64,000 nucleotides of DNA. Origin: Deltaproteobacteria bacterium (GTDB taxonomy: Bacteria; Desulfobacterota; JAFDED01). Within the stretch, counting starts at the first letter, position 1, and each line of letters opens with the position of its first letter. The position numbers and the translations under genes were made by a program. The notes under the pieces were generated by a model. It ran no database searches. It had not been told where the DNA came from and was given only the letters and a program-made list of their open reading frames with translations. This document shows, one piece after another, positions 16,803 to 25,843 of this stretch. The stretch covers positions 1 to 64,000 of the forward strand of contig JAFDED010000006.1 in the NCBI GenBank assembly GCA_019310535.1, given 5' to 3'.

Positions 16803-18740
16803 TCAAAAACACCCTGTTATCCTGGAATAATTCTTTTTCCTTGAAGGCCATGCGCCAATGAAACGAATTGCCTGAATGATCAGCAGCCCTGCTGCGGCAC
16901 CAATTGCCAGCAAGGTCATGGGGCCTGCTTTTCCTGGCAAAAGGGGCCCCATGTAAGCCAATGGCCTCAGGGCTCCCCTTACTGCGTATTTCAGGGCGGG
17001 CTTATGGGCGATGAAGCGAGCGGCCCCCGGGCCAAGGGAATAATACAGTCGGATGATCCCCCTGCCCAAAACATCTTTTGCAAGAAACTCATCTCGCATC
17101 CGCCTCAATGCCCGTACGATCTTATGATTATCAGAGCCGGAGAAGACTGCGGCCACAAAGCATCCGTTCTCCGATTCGCCTGAAAGGCCTGTAATACCCA
17201 GGACTTCCTCGGGCGTCACCACGATTTCTTCTGACAGCTGGCTCTCGTTGCCCGCTTGGTCCACAGCGGTCAGAACGAGAAAATAGTCCACATTGTTTTC
17301 CAGGTTTTCAAGCGTAAAGGATGTGGCGGCGGAATCGGTAATGGAAACAGGGGACCCCTGCGCATCATACCGGCCCGAGGCGGTGCCGAAAAAAATGCGG
17401 TATCCCGCCAGATCGCTCTCGCCGCCGGCGTTCCAATCCAGAAAAATGCGCTCATCCCCAACTGTGCCGGCAAAGCCCGTGGGTGCGGAAGGCGGTGTAT
17501 TATCCAGGCGGATGGTGGTGTAGTTGCTCCCGGTTTCTCCGGAGCCGTCGGAAACATAAATAAAGACGCGGTAGGAGCCTTCTTCCGCTCCCAGCGAATC
17601 CCCGGAGATGATGGTGGCGATGGTTTCCTCGGCTGCAACCGTGCCTTCGTTCAGCAAATTCCCGGTGCCGGGATCATCATTCCCCCCCGACTCAACCCTG
17701 TAAGATCCCGCATCGCCGGCGCGCCACTGAATTTCCACGGTACCGGTGCTCTGAACAGCAGGCCGGGAGACCGATATGATCTCTACCAGGAGCCTGTAAA
17801 GCACGCTGACCGAGTCGGAGACAAAATTCGCCACATAGTAGAAACTGCCGTCAGGCAGGACGTCGATACCTGCTGGAACGTTTTCCACCGGGCGGGTTAA
17901 GACCGAATCGTCGGAGGTGTCTATGACGGCAACACTGTTGTCATTGCTGCAGGTCACGTACACATAGCGGCCATCCGGGGAGATAGCTGTCTCCGAGGGT
18001 CCGTCGTTCACGCTGATGGATCGACGGACGCTGAGATCCTCCACCCTTATAACTGATACTGTATCATCCCCAAAATTTGCCACGTAAAGAGAATCTCCTT
18101 GGCCATTGAGCCGCACTCCCAGAGGTTCGGCCCCCACGTTGACGGTTCCGGTGACTTCTCCTGCGGAAAGCTGGATCACCGATACGGTATTATCGCCCAT
18201 GTTGGAGACAAACAGGGTTGAATCGTCGCTGGAAATGGCGAGACCTATGGGCTCGGCACCCACCGCAATGGTTTCGGTGATGGTATTCGTGAGGGTATCG
18301 AATACGGAAACGGTATTTTCGTCCCTGTTTGTGACGTAAAGATTGGCACCGGAGGAATCCAGGACTACGCCCCACGGCCCTGAGCCTGCGGCCACATCTG
18401 TAGTTGTGCCGTCGGAGCGCTGGATGATTGACACACCGTCGCTCTCGTTTGTGGTAACATAGATGAGGTTGCCGTCAGGAGATACAACGAGGTCGGCGGG
18501 AAAGCCGCTGACCTGAAAAGTGCGTGTTACCGTCCGGTCGGACACCTGGATTTCCGTCACTGAATTGTCTCCCGAGTTGGCGACAAACACATAGCTTCCA
18601 TCGGGATGAGCAGCCACCCCTAAGGGTCCGCCCCCAACACTCAATGCGGCTCCCCGGGCCATACCCATGCCTGAAACAGCGATGAAAATAATAATAATGG
18701 GGATGATGAAACGCCACCCAAAGAAGCTGATTTGTTTCAT
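16803..18740 (-). CDS. exported YVTN-type beta-propeller with Fn3-like domain and CFI-box-like C terminus
   Basis: A 645-residue surface-type protein. Residues 8-30 form a signal or anchor segment. About seven YVTN/NHL-like blades follow (YVFVANSGDNSVTEI, LIYVTTNESDGVSI, LYVTNRDENTVSVF, LFVSNMGDNTVSVI, LYVANFGDDTVSVI, YVYVTCSNDNSVAVI, YYVANFVSDSVSVL). After about residue 320 comes an Ig-like module and a fibronectin type III module (PSAPTGFAGT to LSEEIVVTPE). The C terminus begins CFVAAVFSG and runs through RLYYSLGPGAARFIAHKPAL to a final hydrophobic helix, matching what I recall as the CFI-box C-terminal domain. GGGGGACGGGCGGT precedes the ATG. It heads the operon with the barrel gene. The role is unknown; surface display is likely. 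Confidence 0.8.
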   Translation of the reverse strand: MKQISFFGWRFIIPIIIIFIAVSGMGMARGAALSVGGGPLGVAAHPDGSYVFVANSGDNSVTEIQVSDRTVTRTFQVSGFPADLVVSPDGNLIYVTTNESDGVSIIQRSDGTTTDVAAGSGPWGVVLDSSGANLYVTNRDENTVSVFDTLTNTITETIAVGAEPIGLAISSDDSTLFVSNMGDNTVSVIQLSAGEVTGTVNVGAEPLGVRLNGQGDSLYVANFGDDTVSVIRVEDLSVRRSISVNDGPSETAISPDGRYVYVTCSNDNSVAVIDTSDDSVLTRPVENVPAGIDVLPDGSFYYVANFVSDSVSVLYRLLVEIISVSRPAVQSTGTVEIQWRAGDAGSYRVESGGNDDPGTGNLLNEGTVAAEETIATIISGDSLGAEEGSYRVFIYVSDGSGETGSNYTTIRLDNTPPSAPTGFAGTVGDERIFLDWNAGGESDLAGYRIFFGTASGRYDAQGSPVSITDSAATSFTLENLENNVDYFLVLTAVDQAGNESQLSEEIVVTPEEVLGITGLSGESENGCFVAAVFSGSDNHKIVRALRRMRDEFLAKDVLGRGIIRLYYSLGPGAARFIAHKPALKYAVRGALRPLAYMGPLLPGKAGPMTLLAIGAAAGLLIIQAIRFIGAWPSRKKNYSRITGCF

Positions 18741-19126
18741 ACCGCCCGTCCCCCTATTCGTGAGGCTGTCTTATCCATACTTGACCCTCAAACAAGCACT
18801 TGCACCTTCCATTCATGGATGCTACCCTATGACTAAATGAAAATGGTGTCAAGAGCTTTTCCGCCTTCCTGCGCCTGGATTGACGACCGGGATTTATACT
18901 TACAATTTCCGCAGGGAGAGATACTTCTTTCCGGGCGGCGGGGAGGTTCGTCGCACTTCGGTGGTCTGGGGTTCAGTAGAAAACTGTGCTATGCGCAACA
19001 CGGGAAATGATAGGTTGAAATTCGGAATTTGTTGTGATATGGAACATATCCAAGTCATTAATTGCGGGTGATTATGCATAAAACCTGCCATCGATTTGTA
19101 TTAACCAGAGCGGAGGGAATTTAGAG
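18741..19126. other. 386-bp divergent intergenic region
   Basis: Separates the leftward beta-propeller gene from the rightward IHF/HU gene, so it should carry two divergent promoters. I see no box pair close to consensus and no coding frame. A GGAGGG ribosome site for the HU gene lies at its right end. Confidence 0.4.
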
Positions 19127-19423
19127 ATGACCAAACAGGGACTGGTGGAAGTCGTTGCTCACAGGGGGGGAATCAAGTTAAAAGATGCCGAGATGATTGT
19201 AAGCATTTTTTTCGGAAGCATTCGAGAGGCACTGATCGTGGGAGATCGCATCGAGATCCGAGGGTTTGGCAGTTTCAGGGTCAACGAATACAAGAGCTAC
19301 GAAGGCAGAAACCCCAAAACCGGAAAAAAGGTGCTGGTTCCTCCTAAACAGCTCCCGCATTTTAAGGTGGGAAAGGAACTTCGAGAAAAGCTCATGGAAG
19401 AGACGCAGCAGGTTCTTGTTTAA
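19127..19423 (+). CDS. HU/IHF family DNA-bending protein (IHF beta-like)
   Basis: A 98-residue nucleoid protein that binds DNA as a dimer and bends it. It shows the family pattern throughout: MTKQGLVEVVAHRGGIK, a GDRIEIRGFGSFRV beta arm base and the DNA-contacting arm GRNPKTGKKV near residues 63-72, then PHFKVGKELREKL. GGAGGG lies upstream of the ATG. It leads a rightward group with a small protein, a HAD phosphatase and rsmI. Confidence 0.92.
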   Translation: MTKQGLVEVVAHRGGIKLKDAEMIVSIFFGSIREALIVGDRIEIRGFGSFRVNEYKSYEGRNPKTGKKVLVPPKQLPHFKVGKELREKLMEETQQVLV

Positions 19424-19487
19424 AAGACACGCTGTATATACCGGCCTGTGGGACTCCCACCGAAAGGGAGAGCGCAAGACCGTAATC

Positions 19488-19754
19488 ATGAGCTCTGATG
19501 GAGATGCGCAGAACCGCCCGGCCATCAAGAGGACGGATGATGCGCTTCCGGGACATATCATGGTAAATGAAAAAATTCAATCCATCAAGGATCAGATCAA
19601 AAACCTCCGGGATCAGCGGGAGAGGGTGGCCTTACGTCCGTGCGCTACCAGGGAAGACCGTATCCTCCGAGCAGAAGCCATGTCTATGATTGACCAAACA
19701 ATCCGGGACCTGGAGCTCATCATTCACTCCGCAAAGCCCTCCAAGCAGCAATGA
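19488..19754 (+). CDS. small charged helical protein of unknown function
   Basis: An 88-residue product, mostly predicted helix, with a heptad-like stretch NEKIQSIKDQIKNLRDQRER. Its TGA overlaps the ATG of the next gene (ATGA), which supports it being translated. The ATG at 19488 has no close Shine-Dalgarno; an ATG at 19560 giving 64 residues is the alternative. I do not recognise a family. Confidence 0.5.
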   Translation: MSSDGDAQNRPAIKRTDDALPGHIMVNEKIQSIKDQIKNLRDQRERVALRPCATREDRILRAEAMSMIDQTIRDLELIIHSAKPSKQQ

Positions 19755-20386
19755 AGCCTATTCGAGTCGTCGCCTATGATTGTGATGGAGTCTTATTTGA
19801 TTCTCTCCAGGCTAACATCGCTTATTACAACGAGCTTCTGGCCCGGTTCGGCAAGCCTCCCATGGGTGAAGATGCCGTGAACATCGTTCATCATGAGACC
19901 GTGGCCCGTTCGGTGCAGTTTCTTTTCCAGGGGGACCCCAGGATGAACGAGGCGCTCCAGGTGGCAAAAAGCCTTGATTATAAACCTTTTCTTTGTATGA
20001 TGACCATGGAGCCCCACCTTGTGGAGGTCTTACAGGGCCTTCGAACGAGAGTAAAGATTGCTATTGCCACCAATCGAACCTCGACCATCAGGCCTCTTCT
20101 GGCCGAAACCGGCCTTGACAAATACTTTGATCTGGTTGTGTCTGCTCTGGACGTGACCAACCCCAAGCCGCATCCAGAGGCTCTCCGGATGGTGGCGGGA
20201 CATTTTAACGTCGAACCACGACAGGTATTATTCCTTGGCGATTCCCTGTCGGACCAGCAGGCTGCCGCTGACGCCGGTGTCCTTTTCGCTGCATATAAAA
20301 ACCCTCATCTGACCGCGGATTTTCACATTACCGACCACAGGCAGGTTCTGGATATCCTCGAGAAGGAGTTGGAGGGATCACCGTGA
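19751..20386 (+). CDS. HAD-superfamily phosphatase, phosphoglycolate phosphatase-like
   Basis: A 211-residue haloacid-dehalogenase hydrolase. The nucleophile motif DCDGVLFDS is at residues 9-17, motif II is the T in IAIATNRTS near 98-106, motif III is the K in NPKPHPEAL near 137-145, and motif IV is FLGDSLSDQQAA near 164. An alpha-helical cap lies between residues 18 and 85, typical of Gph-like enzymes. It overlaps both neighbours by four bases (ATGA upstream, GTGA downstream), so it sits in a tight operon with rsmI. The substrate cannot be read from sequence. Confidence 0.85.
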   Translation: MKPIRVVAYDCDGVLFDSLQANIAYYNELLARFGKPPMGEDAVNIVHHETVARSVQFLFQGDPRMNEALQVAKSLDYKPFLCMMTMEPHLVEVLQGLRTRVKIAIATNRTSTIRPLLAETGLDKYFDLVVSALDVTNPKPHPEALRMVAGHFNVEPRQVLFLGDSLSDQQAAADAGVLFAAYKNPHLTADFHITDHRQVLDILEKELEGSP

Positions 20387-21279
20387 GCCGTCGGCACCAA
20401 GGGCGCACGCTTGCAAGCGGCACGCTCTATGTTGTGTCCACGCCCATTGGCAACCTCGAGGATATTACCCTGCGCGCCCTTCGAGTTTTGAAAGAAGTCG
20501 ATCTCATCGCCGCAGAGGATACGCGTTGGACCAGGAAGCTTCTGAGCCGCCACTGTATCCATACCGGCATCACCAGTTACCACGAGCATAACAAGGAAGA
20601 AAAAGCGGTGCAGCTTATCCAGAAACTCCGAGAGGGGAAAAACGTTGCCCTGGTGACAGATGCCGGCACCCCGGGGGTTTCGGACCCCGGTTACGCACTT
20701 TTGAACGCGGTCGTGAAAGAAGGGGTACCGGTCTGTCCTGTGCCCGGCCCATCCGCTGCCATTGCTGCGCTGAGCGTCGCCGGACTGCCCACGGACAGGT
20801 TCTGCTTTGAAGGCTTTCTCCCGTCCAGAGCCGCAGGCCGCCGCCGACGACTGAGTATTTTACGCATCGAGCCGCGAACCATGATATTTTTTGAATCTCC
20901 ACGACGGCTTCACGCCGCCCTGCAGGATATGCGGGAGATACTGGGGGAGGAGCGTATCGTGGTGGTGGCTCGCGAGCTCACCAAGATTCACGAGGAGATC
21001 GTGCGCGGCCCGCTTTCCAAGGTGATCGAAGCCATGACCGACCGACAAATCCGAGGAGAAATTACGCTCCTTGTTTCCGGCTGGTCTCCTTCACGCGATG
21101 AGGAACGCCCGGCCCCTTCCGTGGAAGAGGAGATTCGCACCCTCATGGAAGATGACACGCTGGGCATGAAAGAAATCGTGGCCGCGGTGGCGCAGATGCA
21201 CGGCATTCCAAAACGTCTGTTGTATCGCCTCGCCCTTCCCATTCGCGCTGAAAAGGATGCCCCTTCTGAGTCTTTATGA
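20383..21279 (+). CDS. rsmI: 16S rRNA (cytidine-1402 2'-O)-methyltransferase RsmI
   Basis: Methylates the ribose of C1402 in 16S rRNA near the ribosomal P site, using SAM. The 298-residue protein has the tetrapyrrole-methylase fold signatures of RsmI: LYVVSTPIGNLEDITLRAL near 16-34, DTRWTRKLL, ALVTDAGTPGVSDPG near 88-102, CPVPGPSAAIAALS, and FFESPRR near 168. Its GTG start overlaps the HAD stop codon. A repeat copy begins 12 bases after its stop codon. Confidence 0.93.
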   Translation: MSRRHQGRTLASGTLYVVSTPIGNLEDITLRALRVLKEVDLIAAEDTRWTRKLLSRHCIHTGITSYHEHNKEEKAVQLIQKLREGKNVALVTDAGTPGVSDPGYALLNAVVKEGVPVCPVPGPSAAIAALSVAGLPTDRFCFEGFLPSRAAGRRRRLSILRIEPRTMIFFESPRRLHAALQDMREILGEERIVVVARELTKIHEEIVRGPLSKVIEAMTDRQIRGEITLLVSGWSPSRDEERPAPSVEEEIRTLMEDDTLGMKEIVAAVAQMHGIPKRLLYRLALPIRAEKDAPSESL

Positions 21280-21290
21280 AAATATTTATT

Positions 21291-21387
21291 AGAATTATCC
21301 ACTTTGCTCAGCAACCTATTGATCAACGGTAGTACAGTCAAATCGCCGCCGATAATAGATGAAGGATGTTGTTGGGGTGGCCCGGAC
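21291..21387 (-). repeat. dispersed intergenic repeat, copy 1 (inverted)
   Basis: Read on the minus strand, this stretch matches 26438-26537 closely: GGGCCACC, an AACAACAT..CTTCATCTAT block, GGCGGCGATT(T/C)GACTGTACTA, TTGATCA..TGAGCAA and AAAGTGGATAATTCT. Copy 3 at 47332-47502 shares its right-hand half. A CGGACGAC/GTCGTCCG hairpin flanks it at 21383-21400. The rest of the 338-base gap up to hflC is GC-rich with no gene I can support. Confidence 0.75.
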
Positions 21388-21617
21388 GACAAGTCGTCCG
21401 GATCGCGAAGCGACAAGAGTTTTTACCCGGTGCACCCCCCGCCCGGGCACCGGAGAAGCCATCATTGCCTCGATAAGGGCCTGCCTGGCATCCCTTGACC
21501 CCCACTGTAAGTGAGCTGCCAGGATTCATACTCTCGATTGTAATATTCTTCCAGATGGTCCCCGTATGGCCTCTCGCAGTTCCGGCAGCCCTGCGGTCGG
21601 GGTGAGGCGCGTATTGA

Positions 21618-22475
21618 CTAATCGAATTTCTTGAGGTACTGGAAGAACTCGGTATCCGGAGAGATGACCAGGGTGGTCCCTTCCTTGAGCGACTGTTTGT
21701 AAGCCTCCAAGGTTCGATATAGAGCGAAGAATTGAGGATCCTGCTCGTATGCAACGGCATAGATCTTCAGGGCCTGCGCTTCGCCAAAACCTCGAAGTTC
21801 CTCGGCTTTTTTGCGCGCCTCGGCAATGAGGATTGTCCGTTCGCGATCGGCCAATGTCTTGATCTTCACTGCTTCTTCTTCGCCCTCAGCGCGATAACGC
21901 ATACTCTCCCGCTCCCGTTCAGCTTTCATGCGCCCGAAAACATATCTTTCGTTCTGCTCGGGCAGATCGGCGCGCTTGATGCGCACGTCCTTGACTTCAA
22001 TGCCGTACTGCCGCGCGATCTGGTCGCTTTTCCGAGTGACGGACACCATGATGGGATCTCGTTTTTTGGAGATAATGTCCGTAAAATCCACCTTCCCCAG
22101 CTCCACGCGAAGCTGCGCATAGATGATGTCATCCAGCCTGGCGCGGGCTCCTATCTCGGTCCTGACGGTTTTGAAAAAAAGCAATGGATTCTCGATGCGC
22201 CATCTGGAGTAATTGTCCACCACGACGTTCTTCTTGTCCCGGGACAGTATCTCCGTGGGCGGTGCATCGTACTCCAGCAATCGTCTTTCAAAAAACATGA
22301 CTTGCTGAATAAAGGGGAGCTTGAAGTGGAGCCCCGGCTTGAGAATACCCGGCATCGGCTTGCCCAACTGGAGAACAATGGCTTGCTGGGTTTGATCCAC
22401 GGTGAACACAGACTGGCTGGTGATAATGAGGGCTGCCACGACGGCAACGAGAATAATGATGGAAATTGGCTTCAT
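21618..22475 (-). CDS. hflC: HflC, SPFH-domain regulator of FtsH
   Basis: A 285-residue inner-membrane protein, one half of the HflKC complex that surrounds and restrains the FtsH protease. It has an N-terminal transmembrane anchor (ISIIILVAVVAALIITS), then an SPFH/band-7 domain (QTQQAIVLQLGKPMPGILKPGLHFKLPF onward) and a long charged helix with the ERERESMRYRAEGEEEA repeat. AGGAGG lies seven bases before the ATG at 22475, which overlaps the hflK stop codon by four bases. The gene pair and order hflK-hflC are canonical. Confidence 0.93.
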   Translation of the reverse strand: MKPISIIILVAVVAALIITSQSVFTVDQTQQAIVLQLGKPMPGILKPGLHFKLPFIQQVMFFERRLLEYDAPPTEILSRDKKNVVVDNYSRWRIENPLLFFKTVRTEIGARARLDDIIYAQLRVELGKVDFTDIISKKRDPIMVSVTRKSDQIARQYGIEVKDVRIKRADLPEQNERYVFGRMKAERERESMRYRAEGEEEAVKIKTLADRERTILIAEARKKAEELRGFGEAQALKIYAVAYEQDPQFFALYRTLEAYKQSLKEGTTLVISPDTEFFQYLKKFD

Positions 22476-23509
22476 GGCCTGCCTCCTTTTTCTCCTCCCC
22501 ACTCTCCCAAAGGAAGAAGCTGGAGCAAATTACTGCTCGGTGCACCTTCAATGATGATCTTGTTCATGGATGGAAGGATTTCCTCCATGGTTTCTAAAAA
22601 GAGCCTCTGGCGGGTGATATCCTTGGCGCTTCGATACTCTTTGAGTACCTGAAGAAAATGAGATGTCTCACCCTCAGCCTTTTTGAGGACGGCTTCTTTG
22701 TACGCCTCCGCTTCGTTTATGATCCGGGCCGCTTCTCCCTTTGCTTTGGGCAGGATGTCGTTGCGATAGCCCTGTGCATTGTTGATGGCCCGTTCCCTGT
22801 CTTCCCGGGCGCTGGCAACGTCCTTGAACGCTTGAGCCACCTGCTGGGGCGGGTGGACATCCTGCAGTTGGACGGCCACAATATTGACCCCCATCTCATA
22901 ATTATCGAGAATGCGCTGCAAGAGCTTCTTGGTGTCCTGCTGGATCTTGAACTTGCCGATAGTGAGCGCATCGTCGATGTTGGTCTTGCCGATGACCTCG
23001 CGCATGGAAGCCTCGGCTGCGCCCTTGACCGCCTTGGTGACGTTGAAGACATTGAACAGGTACTTCACCGGATCCTTAAGGTTGTACTGTACAATGAACT
23101 GGATATCGATGATGTTCTCATCACGGGTGAGCATCAATGCCTCATTGGGAAGGTGTTGATACCGGGCGGTGGGCACCAGTGCGATGGTTCGGAAGCCCAC
23201 CTCCAGGCGCCGAACCTGTGTGACCTTGGGTTTGGTCACCTTTTCAATGGGATAGGGCAGATGGTAATGAGGGCCTGAAGTTGTGGTACGAATATAGCGG
23301 CCAAACCTCTGCACCACGCCCAACTCGGCGGGGGCTACGATGTAAATCCCGGACGCCAGCCAGATGAGTAGAACAGCGACCCCCAGAATGGTGACCCAGG
23401 GGATTTTGGAAATGCCTAAACGCCGCCTGAACTGGCTAAACAGCTCTTCAAGATCGGGCATTTCCGGTCTGCCTGACCTCCCTTTGCCTCCAATGTCATC
23501 CCAAGCCAT
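22472..23509 (-). CDS. hflK: HflK, SPFH-domain regulator of FtsH
   Basis: A 345-residue partner of HflC. It has a Gly/Pro-containing cytoplasmic N terminus, a transmembrane helix near 38-58 (VTILGVAVLLIWLASGIYI), the band-7 domain (GVVQRFGRYIRT..GPHYHLPYPIEKV), and the long helical stalk (DVASAREDRERAINNAQGYRNDILP). AGGAGG is followed by the ATG at 23509. It lies 76 bases after the DUF4013 gene, in the same direction. Confidence 0.93.
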   Translation of the reverse strand: MAWDDIGGKGRSGRPEMPDLEELFSQFRRRLGISKIPWVTILGVAVLLIWLASGIYIVAPAELGVVQRFGRYIRTTTSGPHYHLPYPIEKVTKPKVTQVRRLEVGFRTIALVPTARYQHLPNEALMLTRDENIIDIQFIVQYNLKDPVKYLFNVFNVTKAVKGAAEASMREVIGKTNIDDALTIGKFKIQQDTKKLLQRILDNYEMGVNIVAVQLQDVHPPQQVAQAFKDVASAREDRERAINNAQGYRNDILPKAKGEAARIINEAEAYKEAVLKKAEGETSHFLQVLKEYRSAKDITRQRLFLETMEEILPSMNKIIIEGAPSSNLLQLLPLGEWGGEKGGRP

Positions 23510-23585
23510 TTATTCCTCCTGTTAGAAGAGATTTTAGACATGATACCAGGATTAAAAAAATTCGGTTGCATTCCTTTTTCTTTTT

Positions 23586-24224
23586 TTATGCCGACGGGGG
23601 CGACGAATCCTCCGGTCCTGTTTCGACAGCGGTCTCAGTGGTTGCCGGCAGCGGCTGCTCGCTACGGCAGACCAGGCCGAACAACCTGGCATAGACCAGT
23701 AATATGTAAAAAAACAGAAAAGCGCCGAGAGGGTACCCTATCACCGGTAAACGCCAAATAAACAATCCCACGATAAACAAGACGCAGCAAGTCAGCCACG
23801 CACTGGCATAGCGATCCCTGGTGGAACGGATCCTCTGCCAAATGTGCTGCACGCGGAATGCATGGGTGAAGCGCTCCTCTGCGGCATAACAGGCCAGAGC
23901 CATGGGAAAAAGAATGCCGGCCGCCGCCACGGCCAGCAGCCCGAGCAATGCGCTTACTTTAAACAGAATAAGCGGAATGACCGCCCACAGAACAGCCAGC
24001 ACGAAAATCTTGAACCCGCTTATGAAATCCTCCTTCCAGCGGTCCCAGGGAGGCAGGGGAAGAACATCTTCTCCTTGCAATGTCTTGCGAAAAATCCTGT
24101 ATGCATATCCCCAGGGTAAGAAGCTTATCACCGGGATAATGTTCAGTATGCCGCCGATGAGGATCTTCTTCAACCAGCTGTCGTCTAGCAATGGGTATTT
24201 CAGCTCGCGTTCAATGTCCAACAC
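23586..24224 (-). CDS. DUF4013-like integral membrane protein
   Basis: A 212-residue membrane protein with five or six hydrophobic segments (e.g. IGGILNIIPVISFLPWGYAYRI and ALLGLLAVAAAGILFPMAL). The stretch GYAYRIFRKTLQGEDVLPLPPW is characteristic of DUF4013, a family of unknown function found in archaea and bacteria. I place the start at the GTG 24224 because GGAGG lies eight bases upstream; two TTG codons just before it are too close to that site. It precedes hflK-hflC. Confidence 0.75.
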   Translation of the reverse strand: MLDIERELKYPLLDDSWLKKILIGGILNIIPVISFLPWGYAYRIFRKTLQGEDVLPLPPWDRWKEDFISGFKIFVLAVLWAVIPLILFKVSALLGLLAVAAAGILFPMALACYAAEERFTHAFRVQHIWQRIRSTRDRYASAWLTCCVLFIVGLFIWRLPVIGYPLGAFLFFYILLVYARLFGLVCRSEQPLPATTETAVETGPEDSSPPSA

Positions 24225-24509
24225 CAACAATCCCTCCTTGAATTAATTAAAACATATTATATATATATTATATATTAAAAAATGGCGCTCTATTGCAAGA
24301 AAAATCCGAATAATAAAACAATAGGGTATCACGTAAATCATGCGCATGAGAACGTAAAATACGCTATTTTTGCGCCACTCACCCACCTGATTATGGCCGG
24401 CATACAAATTTCAGAAGTGTGGGAATTGTCCAATGCTTTGATATCAGTGCTTAAACGCCAGAGAACGAGAAATTCTATTTTCGTGGCATGAACATTGCAA
24501 ACCAAATTA

Positions 24510-24780
24510 ATATACGTTATTGAGGCGGATGCTGTGGATGGACGACTTCGGTTGATGTTCCCGAAGAGGTTGTAACAGAGAGCTGAGAGAAGTCGTCATT
24601 TTCGATGCGGGGTTTCCCCTTTACGCGATCCTTGTGAACCTTGTTGAATCAGAAGTAGAAACGGCAGCAGCGCGGCTGAATTGGAAGTGGAAATGTGGTT
24701 TTTCGGAAGAGACAGTTGTTAAGCCGCTGCAAGGAACGATTAAGGGGATGAAAAAGACGGTCTACGGGCCGTCTTTTTTT
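24510..24780 (+). ncRNA. candidate structured non-coding RNA
   Basis: Four successive stem-loops can be drawn: GACGACTTC (24541-24549) with GAAGTCGTC (24589-24597), a GGGG/CCCC hairpin near 24607-24620, GCAGCGCGGCT (24667-24677) with AGCCGCTGC (24722-24730), and the terminator at 24751-24778. An alternative CTTCGG/CCGAAG stem (24546-24551 with 24561-24566) competes with the first. I see no match to 6S RNA, tmRNA, SRP RNA or RNase P RNA. The 5' end is a guess. A 64-codon open frame also crosses the region but has no start site and no recognisable protein. Confidence 0.4.
24751..24780 (+). terminator. Rho-independent terminator
   Basis: AAAAAGACGG pairs with CCGTCTTTTT around an 8-base loop, followed by a run of T. 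It is symmetric enough to work on both strands. With no protein gene for 500 bases upstream on the plus strand, it suggests a short non-coding transcript. Confidence 0.85.
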
Positions 24781-25072
24781 TATCCCGCCTGTTGTGGTTA
24801 AATTATTTGTGAGCACTATCAATTTCTGCTACACTGACATAAAAATCAAGAAAGGTCAAGGCCCGGGAACCGAGGGCACGAAAGAGCAGGACAGTCAACT
24901 TTTCAGGGGAAACAAATGTTAATTAACATATTAATATAATTTACTTTTTCTTGAGCCTTTTTTATTGGGTTTCCACTAAACCGCTGTTGTTTAATCTCTC
25001 TATTAGGGATATCACCGATCTAATTTGACATTTTTAGACAGAAAAAATCAACAGAGATGAGGAAAGGTAGTC

Positions 25073-25843
25073 ATGACTCTGTCCAAATTCAGACTCGATG
25101 GAAAAGTTGCTATCGTCACCGGGGGAAGCCGGGGCATTGGAAAGGCCATCGCCATTGGATTGGCCGACGCCGGTGCCCATGTGGTCCTGGCAAGCCGCAA
25201 GCTGGCCGGCCTGGAGGAGGCGGCCCGTGAAATTTCCCGACGAAGCGGCGTGCGGGTTCTCCCCATAGCGGCCCACATGGGCCGCATGGATGACGTAAAA
25301 GCGCTTGTGGAGCACACGGAACGGGAGATGGGTCGCCTGGATGTTCTGGTGAACAATGCCGCTGCCAACCCTTTTTATGGCCCCATCCAGAAGATGGAGG
25401 AGAGCATTTTCGACAAGATCATAGCGGTGAACCTGAAGGGCGTTCTCTATCTGAGCATTTACGCGGCTGACGCGATGGAGAAAAACGGAGGAGGCTCCAT
25501 CATCAACATGGCCTCTGTCCAGGCTTTCCGCCCTGAGCAGGGGCTTGGCATGTATAGTGTCACCAAGGCCGGCCTCGTCATGATGACCCGCGTGCTGTCC
25601 AAAGAATGGGGGCCCCGTGGAATCCGTGTGAACGCCATCGCTCCGGGACTTGTGCAAACGCACTTCAGCGAGGCGTTGTGGAAGAATGAGAAGTTTCTCA
25701 GCCAGAGGCTGGGCCGTACCGCCCTGGGTCGGATGGCGCAGCCCGAGGAAATCGCCGCCGCCGCCGTCTTCCTGGCCTCCGAAGCCTCCAGTTACATGAC
25801 GGGCGCAACGATGCTGGCCGACGGAGGGTCGTTGAACGGGTGA
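25073..25843 (+). CDS. SDR-family NAD(P)-dependent oxidoreductase
   Basis: A 256-residue classical short-chain dehydrogenase. Cofactor motif TGGSRGIG is near residues 16-23, NNAA at about 93-96, and the catalytic triad Ser in INMASVQAF with YSVTK at about 160-164. Residues after the first beta strand (ASRKL) hint at NADP(H). Length and C-terminal ML-ADGG block fit FabG-like or gluconate-5-dehydrogenase-like members. AGGAAAGG lies before the ATG. It stands alone; the substrate is unknown. Confidence 0.88.
   Translation: MTLSKFRLDGKVAIVTGGSRGIGKAIAIGLADAGAHVVLASRKLAGLEEAAREISRRSGVRVLPIAAHMGRMDDVKALVEHTEREMGRLDVLVNNAAANPFYGPIQKMEESIFDKIIAVNLKGVLYLSIYAADAMEKNGGGSIINMASVQAFRPEQGLGMYSVTKAGLVMMTRVLSKEWGPRGIRVNAIAPGLVQTHFSEALWKNEKFLSQRLGRTALGRMAQPEEIAAAAVFLASEASSYMTGATMLADGGSLNG

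Larger units (their letters stand above)
24231..25072. other. AT-rich intergenic region holding a candidate RNA gene
   Basis: About 840 bases without a protein gene. 24248-24280 is almost pure A and T. 24510-24780 forms a row of hairpins ending in a terminator, described separately. 24785-25072 contains nothing I can support apart from the ribosome site of the SDR gene. Confidence 0.5.

Noticed and set aside
21732-22652. 306-codon open frame antisense to hflC and hflK
   Set aside because: Shadow of two well-identified genes; no ribosome site.
24510-24780. 6S RNA, tmRNA, SRP RNA or RNase P RNA
   Set aside because: None of the conserved cores I know could be found, so it is listed only as a candidate RNA.
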